Positions 1 through 6,991 of a stretch of DNA of 10,771 nt are shown in pieces (positions within the stretch are counted from its first letter, which is position 1; every line of letters starts with the position of its first letter). The notes below the pieces were generated by a model. That model saw only the letters and a program-made list of their open reading frames with translations. It was not told the origin of the DNA and did not search any database. The stretch is from CAYOXM01 sp964407925 (GTDB lineage: Bacteria; Patescibacteriota; Patescibacteriia; SG8-24), in contig CAYOXM010000036.1 of NCBI GenBank assembly GCA_964407925.1, positions 1 to 10,771 on the forward strand, given 5' to 3'. A program made the position numbers and the translations under genes.

Positions 1-1140
1 CTGGCGCGCGCTGTTGTCGATGAGCGCGTCGACCGCCTCCTGCAGCATGCGCTTCTCGTTGCGCGTGATGACTTCGGGGGCGTTCAGGTCGACGAGCTTC
101 TTCAAACGGTTGTTCCGGTTGATGACGCGGCGGTACAGGTCGTTCAAGTCGGACGCGGCGAAACGGCCGCCGTCGAGCGGGACCATCGGACGGAGGTCCG
201 GCGGGATGACGGGGACGACGGTCATGATCATCCACTCGGGGCGGATGGCGTTGACCTTGAGCGAGTGGAGCAGCTTCATGCGGCGCACGAGCTTGTCGTA
301 CTTCGCGCCGAACGGCTCCTCGGCCATGTCGCGTTCGAGCTTCTTCATCTCCTTGTCGAGGTCGATGCGGGCGAGCAGCTCGCGGACGGCCTCGGCGCCG
401 ATGCCCGCCTCGAAGAGATGGCCGTACTTCAGCGACCATTCCTGATACGTGCTCTCCGAAATGATGGCGAGCGGCTTGAGGAGCTTGAGTTCCTTCTCGA
501 CGGTCGTGAAGTCCTCGTCGAGCTCCTTCATCTTTTCCTGCTTGGCGTCGAAGGCCGCGGCGATCTTCTTTTCCTTGTCCGCCTCGCTCTTCGGATCCTT
601 CTCGGCGAGCTCGACCTTCTGCTTGTACTCGTTCTCGATCTGCTTCTTCTTGCCCTTGTATTCGACCTTCACCTGCTCGATCGTCTCCTTCTTCGCGTCC
701 TCGCGGACCTCGGTGACGATGAAATTGGCGAAGTAAATCACCTTCTCGAGGGACTGCACCGAGAGGTCGAGCACGAGGCCGATCTTCGACGGCACGCCGC
801 GGAGGAACCAGATGTGCGACACCGGCGAGGAGAGCTCGAGGTGGCCCATGCGCTCGCGGCGCACGAGGGAATGCGTGACTTCCACGCCGCACTTGTCGCA
901 GATGATGCCCTTGTAGCGCACCTTCTTGTACTTGCCGCAGTAGCACTCCCAGTCCTTGGAGGGACCGAAAATCTCTTCCGCGAACAGGCCGCCCTTCTCG
1001 GGCTTCTGGGTGCGGTAGTTGATGGTCTCGGGGTTCGAGACTTCGCCGTAGGACCACGACTTGATGACGTCCGGCGAAGCGAGCTTCAGGCGGATGGCGT
1101 CGAAGTCCTGGATCTTGAACTGGTCAGCGATGGGATTCAT
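1..1140 (-). CDS. rpoC: DNA-directed RNA polymerase subunit beta', N-terminal 380 residues (partial)
   Basis: Encodes the N-terminal part of beta', which with beta forms the active cleft of RNA polymerase in the cytoplasm. The C-terminal two thirds, including the catalytic NADFDGD region, lie beyond the left edge. The start ATG is at 1138-1140 and the protein begins MNPIADQFKIQDFDAI, matching the family start. A zinc ribbon is visible as C66-x-C68 and C81-x2-C84, followed by VRRERMGH. The segment PPDLRPMVPLDGGRF and then SDLNDLYRRVINRNNRLK is the strongly conserved beta' block that leads into the sigma-binding coiled coil. Residues about 146-222 form a Lys/Glu-rich coiled-coil insertion absent from E. 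coli beta'. The gene starts 23 bases after the rpoB stop, so it is surely co-transcribed. I see no Shine-Dalgarno sequence before it, which suggests re-initiation after rpoB or SD-independent starting. Confidence 0.97.
   Translation of the reverse strand, partial: MNPIADQFKIQDFDAIRLKLASPDVIKSWSYGEVSNPETINYRTQKPEKGGLFAEEIFGPSKDWECYCGKYKKVRYKGIICDKCGVEVTHSLVRRERMGHLELSSPVSHIWFLRGVPSKIGLVLDLSVQSLEKVIYFANFIVTEVREDAKKETIEQVKVEYKGKKKQIENEYKQKVELAEKDPKSEADKEKKIAAAFDAKQEKMKELDEDFTTVEKELKLLKPLAIISESTYQEWSLKYGHLFEAGIGAEAVRELLARIDLDKEMKKLERDMAEEPFGAKYDKLVRRMKLLHSLKVNAIRPEWMIMTVVPVIPPDLRPMVPLDGGRFAASDLNDLYRRVINRNNRLKKLVDLNAPEVITRNEKRMLQEAVDALIDNSARQ
475..705 (-). other. Lys/Glu-rich coiled-coil insertion within beta'
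   Basis: Codons for about residues 146-222 of RpoC. The segment is dominated by Lys, Glu, Asp, Gln and Ala with heptad-like hydrophobic spacing, and lies between the conserved YFANFIVTEV block and the ISESTYQEW block. In E. coli only about 20 residues separate the equivalent blocks. Actinobacterial beta' carries an insertion of similar character at the same place, and Patescibacteria appear to share the feature. The boundary is judged by eye. Confidence 0.7.
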
Positions 1141-1163
1141 AGGGATGGTCGTTCACGGCGGCG

Positions 1164-4523
<3,360 letters not shown>

Positions 4524-4566
4524 AGGCAAGGTAAGTTCTTCACATGCTATCCCGCAGGCGAGGAGA

Positions 4567-4594
4567 ATAATGGTGAATAATGCATCCTCCTCAA
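4567..4594 (-). promoter_or_regulatory. Candidate proximal rpoB promoter
   Basis: Reading the minus strand, TTGAGG (4594-4589) is followed after 16 bases by CATTAT (4572-4567), four of six matches in each hexamer. Transcription would start about 37 bases before the rpoB ATG. It is a moderate match and may be chance. The stronger candidate lies farther upstream at 4896-4924. Confidence 0.3.
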
Positions 4595-4895
4595 CGACCG
4601 TCCGACCCGCATGCTCCGGATTCAGGCACAAGACGACTGGCGTCTTCCGCGCGAAATCCGGATCATCCGGTCGAAGGCGTTTAGGAAGGTTTTTTCCGAT
4701 TGGAGACCGCTTAAAATGACAAAAAATCCCCTTGCACTGCTCCGTCTCCACCTAAACGGATGGGCAAGGCGATTCAATCACGGTCTCTTATGAAGCGATG
4801 TTTTCGGCCATCATTGCGGTCAATGTCTGCGCCGACTTATCGGAGGTCCCTCGGCAGACCCCTTTCCCCGCCAAAAAGCAGGGTTGTTCTGAAAG

Positions 4896-4947
4896 AGAAT
4901 AACAGGTGTGGAAAACTCCGTCAAGGGCAAGGGAACCAACTTGTCAA
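4896..4947 (-). promoter_or_regulatory. Candidate distal rpoB promoter with tandem -35 hexamers
   Basis: On the minus strand TTGACG (4924-4919) is followed by exactly 17 bases and TATTCT (4901-4896). A perfect TTGACA (4947-4942) sits another 17 bases upstream, so two -35-type hexamers are phased at the standard spacing. The local sequence is AT-richer than its surroundings. If used, it would give rpoB a leader of about 365 bases. A DnaA-box-like 9-mer lies in the spacer. Predicted from consensus only. Confidence 0.42.
4907..4915 (-). promoter_or_regulatory. DnaA-box-like 9-mer (one mismatch)
   Basis: The minus strand reads TTTTCCACA, one base from the TTATCCACA consensus. It lies between the -35 and -10 hexamers of the distal rpoB promoter candidate, where a bound protein would block polymerase. 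A single near-match is weak evidence on its own. Confidence 0.25.
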
Positions 4948-4983
4948 GGCTTGAGGATTTATATCTTAGTTTAGCGAAGTTTT

Positions 4984-5044
4984 GCATTCTCGAAAGGCCG
5001 CGAAAAAGGACACGCTTGGCCACCATCCCCCGAGGATGGAATGC
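4984..5044. repeat. Nested inverted repeats, possible structured RNA
   Basis: GCATTC (4984-4989) pairs with GAATGC (5039-5044). Inside lie CCATCC / GGATGG (5023-5028 with 5034-5039, five-base loop; one base shared with the outer arm) and a GGCC / GGCC pair (4997-5000 with 5018-5021). The outer stem is short, so the structure is only suggestive. It sits next to the stronger palindromic element at 5076-5190. Confidence 0.3.
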
Positions 5045-5056
5045 CGCAAGTTTTCC

Positions 5057-5065
5057 TGTGCATAA
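5057..5065 (-). promoter_or_regulatory. DnaA-box-like 9-mer
   Basis: The minus strand reads TTATGCACA, which fits the relaxed consensus TTATNCACA exactly. It lies between two inverted-repeat clusters in the divergent intergenic region, where gene direction switches from leftward to rightward. One isolated box does not make an origin. Confidence 0.35.
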
Positions 5066-5075
5066 GTTGGCTCGG

Positions 5076-5190
5076 GGCCTGTCCCGGCGCCGACGCTGAA
5101 AATCGCCTCCCGCGATTTTCCTCAAGCTTGGCGCGAACCGCCGTCGCGGCGGCTTCGCGCCATGCGCTACGGTCGGCGCGGGGACAGGCC
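5076..5190. repeat. Cloverleaf-like palindromic element (structured ncRNA or dispersed repeat)
   Basis: A 19-base arm (5076-5094) is the reverse complement of 5172-5190 with one mismatch (at 5086). Enclosed are two strong hairpins. The first is GAAAATCGC / GCGATTTTC (5098-5106 and 5112-5120, perfect nine-base stem, five-base loop). The second joins 5129-5142 to 5148-5162, a fourteen-base-pair stem interrupted by a single bulged C at 5153. The whole folds as a three-way junction on either strand. No U-tract follows, so it is not a plain terminator, and no GTTRRRY attC core is present. Being near-palindromic, its transcribed strand cannot be told from structure. It could be a dispersed repeat, a MITE remnant or a non-coding RNA. 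I am confident of the structure and not of its function. Confidence 0.6.
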
Positions 5191-5277
5191 TTCGCTGGAC
5201 TCATCTGCGCAATTTCGTAAATCCGCCCGTGAAACGCCGGCATCGCTTGTCATACTCGTACCGTGGGCGCGTTCGGG

Positions 5278-5306
5278 TTGACAGGTTGGCCTTATCCTGC
5301 TAACGT
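5278..5306 (+). promoter_or_regulatory. Candidate promoter for the Cys-repeat gene and microprotein
   Basis: A perfect TTGACA (5278-5283) is followed by 17 bases and TAACGT (5301-5306). A TG one base upstream of the -10 (5298-5299) gives an extended -10 element. The -10 hexamer itself is poor (three of six). The predicted start near 5313 leaves a leader of about 177 bases before the ATG at 5490. A second TTGACA occurs at 5402-5407 without a good -10 at the right distance. Confidence 0.42.
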
Positions 5307-5478
5307 TTTGCGTTACCCTGAGCCAAACCCTGCCCATACGTACGGACGCGAGTTTCAGCAAGGATTCGCGCCCGGACGGATGTCCGGTAACAAGGAGTTC
5401 GTTGACAAGTCGGTAGAGAACCAAAAACGTGCGGCTGATTCGGATTTTTTTGACTGTTTCGCCCGCGCACCAACCCAC

Positions 5479-5483
5479 AGGAG
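5479..5483 (+). promoter_or_regulatory. Shine-Dalgarno of the Cys-repeat gene
   Basis: AGGAG with six bases to the ATG at 5490, near-ideal spacing. It fixes the start of the gene and contrasts with the housekeeping genes of the window, which lack such a site. Confidence 0.8.
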
Positions 5484-5489
5484 CAAGCC

Positions 5490-6386
5490 ATGAACGCTAA
5501 CGGCAAATCTGAAGGTACCTCCCGGGACGGCGGCGGGCCGCCCGTTCCATCTCCCGAGGCGCGGGAGTACTCCTGCGCCAGCGACGACTGCTTCGTCACG
5601 GAGCGGGCCAGCGAGATGTTCAACCTCTCGTGCAACCCGAACGCGATCGACCTCGACGGCCTGCGGAAGAAAATCCGCTGCCGCCGCTGCGCGACGCGCG
5701 TGGCGCAGACCCGCGGCAAGGCGCTCGGCGAACCCGGGTGCGGCGTCTATCCCCTCGCCCAGACCGTCAAGACGATGGCTTCGGGCGGCGGGCGCGAGAA
5801 GTACGAAGCGGAGAACGAAACGCGTTTCGCCTGCGCAGAGCACTGCTGCACCGCCGAAGGCGCGGCGCGCGAAATGTTCAACTTCTACGACCTCGCTAAC
5901 GTAGACCCCGACGACGTGCCGACGGCGATCCGTTGCCGGAAGCACGCGGAACGCTACGCCGCGGAACGCGGCAAGGCGCTCGGCGAGCCGGGCAGCGGCA
6001 CGTTCCTGATCGTCCGCAATCCGATGACCCGGAGCGGCACGCTGCGTCGCGAGGCGCTGACCGTCTACGCCTGCGCCCACCGCGGGTGCGACGAAGAAGG
6101 AGCGGGGCCCGAGATGTACAAGTGCTTCGCCGCGCCCGCCGCGAGGCTGGCCGACGTGCTCCCGCTCGTCCGCTGCGAGCGTCACGCGCTCGATGTGGCA
6201 TCGTTCCGCAACAAGGCGCTCGGCGAGCCGGGATGCGGCATCACGCCACTCGCGGCGACCCTCCGGCGCATCCAGGCGACGCGGCATGTCTCGCCTCGCG
6301 AACGCTGGGAAACCTCGTACCTGCAATGGTATCTGGCGACCCGCGCCCGCGACGAGCGTGCCCTCGGCATGCGGAGGCGGCACTGA
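5490..6386 (+). CDS. Unrecognised protein of three tandem Cys/His (putative zinc-binding) repeats, 298 aa
   Basis: I do not recognise this family. After a Gly/Ser/Pro-rich N-terminus (1-25) the protein is three copies of a repeat of about 70 residues, at 26-96, 112-181 and 192-261. Each has C-x4-C near its start, an E-M-F/Y step, then after about 29 residues R-C-x2-C or R-C-x2-H, and finally K-A-L-G-E-P-G-C/S-G. The presumed ligand sets are C29/C34/C64/C67, C115/C120/C149/H152 and C195/C200/C229/H232, typical of four-ligand structural zinc sites. Arg is abundant, and the C-terminus (265-298) is basic with Trp and Tyr. No signal peptide or membrane segment is seen, so it is probably cytosolic. 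A zinc-stabilised nucleic-acid or protein-binding role is possible but unproven. The start has a strong Shine-Dalgarno. Its stop overlaps the start of the microprotein gene, and codon use resembles the neighbours. A long antisense frame covers it but lacks such evidence. Confidence 0.85.
   Translation: MNANGKSEGTSRDGGGPPVPSPEAREYSCASDDCFVTERASEMFNLSCNPNAIDLDGLRKKIRCRRCATRVAQTRGKALGEPGCGVYPLAQTVKTMASGGGREKYEAENETRFACAEHCCTAEGAAREMFNFYDLANVDPDDVPTAIRCRKHAERYAAERGKALGEPGSGTFLIVRNPMTRSGTLRREALTVYACAHRGCDEEGAGPEMYKCFAAPAARLADVLPLVRCERHALDVASFRNKALGEPGCGITPLAATLRRIQATRHVSPRERWETSYLQWYLATRARDERALGMRRRH
5565..5777 (+). repeat. Cys/His repeat unit 1 of 3 (coding)
   Basis: Residues 26-96. Ligands C29 and C34 (C-x4-C) and C64 and C67 (R-C-R-R-C), with the KALGEPGCG signature at 77-85. 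This is the only unit whose second pair is Cys-Cys. Confidence 0.75.
5823..6032 (+). repeat. Cys/His repeat unit 2 of 3 (coding)
   Basis: Residues 112-181. Ligands C115, C120, C149 and H152, plus an extra C119. The signature reads KALGEPGSG, so the signature Cys is replaced by Ser. That shows the signature Cys is not essential to every unit. Confidence 0.75.
6063..6272 (+). repeat. Cys/His repeat unit 3 of 3 (coding)
   Basis: Residues 192-261. Ligands C195, C200, C229 and H232, with the signature KALGEPGCG restored. The unit shares the E-M-Y step, the R-C-x-R-H step and the C-terminal I-T-P-L-A segment with unit 1. Confidence 0.75.
6373..6377 (+). promoter_or_regulatory. Shine-Dalgarno of the 48-aa microprotein
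   Basis: GGAGG with eight bases to the ATG at 6386, lying inside the last codons of the Cys-repeat gene. This is the main support, with the overlap and the terminator, for the small gene being real. Confidence 0.7.
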
Positions 6387-6532
6387 TGCGCCCTCGCGTC
6401 GCGAAGGCGTTACGCGTCGCGATCCAACTGATCATCGCGCTCGCTCCGGGCGGACTGATCGTCGTCGGTCTCTACCAACTGCACCGCCATCGCATGAGGC
6501 GTGCCGAACGAAGAGCTGACAAGGCCCCGTGA
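6386..6532 (+). CDS. 48-aa single-pass membrane microprotein, unrecognised
   Basis: A small gene starting at an ATG that shares its A with the upstream TGA stop (TGATG), the classic sign of translational coupling. It has its own GGAGG ribosome site. The product has a basic N-terminus (R2, R4, K7, R10), one hydrophobic helix at about residues 9-31 with a central A-P-G-G kink, and a strongly basic tail (H33 to K46). By the positive-inside rule the richer C-terminal charge should be cytoplasmic. The stop codon lies within the left arm of an intrinsic terminator, so the two-gene unit ends exactly here. No homologue is recognised. It could be a membrane anchor or partner for the upstream protein, or a small toxin-like peptide; the sequence does not decide. 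Confidence 0.65.
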   Translation: MRPRVAKALRVAIQLIIALAPGGLIVVGLYQLHRHRMRRAERRADKAP

Positions 6533-6559
6533 ATGACTTATTCGCGGGGCGCTTTTTTT
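6524..6559 (+). terminator. Intrinsic terminator of the Cys-repeat / microprotein unit
   Basis: GCCCCGTGAA (6524-6533) pairs with TTCGCGGGGC (6541-6550) over ten bases, one pair being G-U, around a seven-base loop. A run of seven T follows at 6553-6559. The microprotein stop codon lies inside the left arm. Confidence 0.9.
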
Positions 6560-6571
6560 CGTCGTTATTTG

Positions 6572-6598
6572 ACCCCTCGCAGGACCACGCAGAGGGGT
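6572..6598. repeat. Short hairpin after the terminator
   Basis: ACCCCTC (6572-6578) pairs with GAGGGGT (6592-6598) across a thirteen-base loop. No T-run follows. It sits directly before the tandem GTTGACG repeat of the candidate ftsK promoter. It may be incidental or a weak secondary stop. Confidence 0.35.
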
Positions 6599-6637
6599 TG
6601 ACGCATCGTTGACGACGGTAATCGCCGGAAGTACGAT
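6597..6637 (+). promoter_or_regulatory. Candidate distal ftsK promoter with tandem GTTGACG
   Basis: TTGACG (6609-6614) is followed by exactly 17 bases and TACGAT (6632-6637), five and four matches to consensus. GTTGACG occurs twice (6597-6603 and 6608-6614), eleven bases apart, about one helical turn. The second copy is the -35, so the first could be an operator half-site or an alternative -35. The leader to ftsK would be about 350 bases. Confidence 0.4.
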
Positions 6638-6656
6638 TACTCTCCGCCGAGGCCTC

Positions 6657-6720
6657 GACCTGCCGGCGGACTCCGCCGCCGCGTTCCGCGAAGCCGTTCA
6701 AAACGGCTGCGGATCAGGTC
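6657..6720 (+). ncRNA. Possible branched leader structure upstream of ftsK
   Basis: GACCTG (6657-6662) pairs with CAGGTC (6715-6720). Enclosed are CGGCGG / CCGCCG (6664-6669 with 6673-6678) and AGCCGTT / AACGGCT (6692-6698 with 6702-6708, three-base loop). The small closing stem makes this tentative. It would lie in the leader made from the distal promoter. No riboswitch class is recognised. Confidence 0.25.
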
Positions 6721-6950
6721 AAGCGCGGTCGTATGCCCGGCTCGAGTAAAACGCCGCCCGCCATCCGCGTCTTCGCCTTCATGGCGAACCTTGGGCAGCA
6801 CTGCCCGTCATCGCCGAGGCGCCCGGCGTCGCTCCCCGCTTGGGGAACATTTCTCCGACCCATGCAACGTACCGAATGCTTTTTCCCGATCTGCGGCCCT
6901 TTTGCACGGTTTTTCGTCTCCCCCCAAACGTGTCCCTTTCCCCTTAAAAA

Positions 6951-6959
6951 TGGTATGCT
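6951..6959 (+). promoter_or_regulatory. Candidate proximal ftsK promoter, extended -10
   Basis: TGGTATGCT is an extended -10 (TG-N plus TATGCT, four of six). No good -35 is found at 17 bases. The predicted start near 6966 gives a leader of only about 26 bases before the ATG at 6992, with no Shine-Dalgarno in it. Confidence 0.35.
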
Positions 6960-6991
6960 CGTCGAGTAAGGGTACCCACCGTTTTTCCGTT

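Larger units (their letters stand above)
4524..5489. other. Divergent intergenic region between rpoB and the Cys-repeat gene
   Basis: 966 bases without a convincing gene. Short open frames on both strands have no family resemblance and no ribosome site. The left part (4524-4930) is the probable rpoB leader and promoter zone. It contains runs of T and A but I find no convincing intrinsic terminator or riboswitch. The segment 4980-5190 is unusually rich in inverted repeats. The right part (5191-5489) holds a plus-strand promoter and an approximately 180-base leader for the gene at 5490. I see no tRNA or rRNA and no CRISPR-like repeats. Confidence 0.7.
6560..6991. other. Intergenic region upstream of ftsK
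   Basis: 432 bases without a supported gene. A 78-codon plus frame at 6733-6969 has no ribosome site and no recognisable features, and its end overlaps the predicted ftsK -10, so I leave it out. The region contains a hairpin just after the terminator, a tandem GTTGACG repeat with a promoter, a small branched structure at 6657-6720, and an extended -10 close to ftsK. The stretch 6721-6940 shows nothing clear to me. Confidence 0.65.

Noticed and set aside
4681..4740. Terminator-like T-runs in the rpoB leader
   Set aside because: Runs of six T and A occur on both strands, but the only pairing is A-T rich without a GC stem, so no intrinsic terminator is supported.
4524..4751. A 76-residue N-terminal extension of RpoB
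   Set aside because: The frame is open, but the residues match nothing expected in RpoB. The family N-terminus starts at the ATG at 4523, and the proximal promoter candidate lies inside this stretch.
5076..5190. Integron attC site or tRNA
   Set aside because: The palindrome lacks GTTRRRY/RYYYAAC core sites, and no T-loop consensus or anticodon arm can be placed. No integrase is nearby.
5263..5493. A 76-codon plus-strand frame before the Cys-repeat gene
   Set aside because: It overlaps the candidate promoter, has no Shine-Dalgarno, and runs into the start of the real gene out of frame.
5355..6383. A 342-codon minus-strand frame opposite the Cys-repeat gene
   Set aside because: It lacks a ribosome site and has the Arg/Ala/Val composition of an antisense frame. 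The plus strand has a Shine-Dalgarno, conserved Cys/His repeats, a coupled downstream gene and a terminator.
6733..6969. A 78-codon plus-strand frame upstream of ftsK
   Set aside because: No ribosome site, no recognisable composition or motif, and its end overlaps the predicted ftsK promoter.
6791..6991. A 67-residue N-terminal extension of FtsK
   Set aside because: The upstream residues are Arg/Pro/Ser-rich without membrane or motif character. The ATG at 6992 begins the usual Lys-rich FtsK N-terminus, and an extended -10 lies just upstream.
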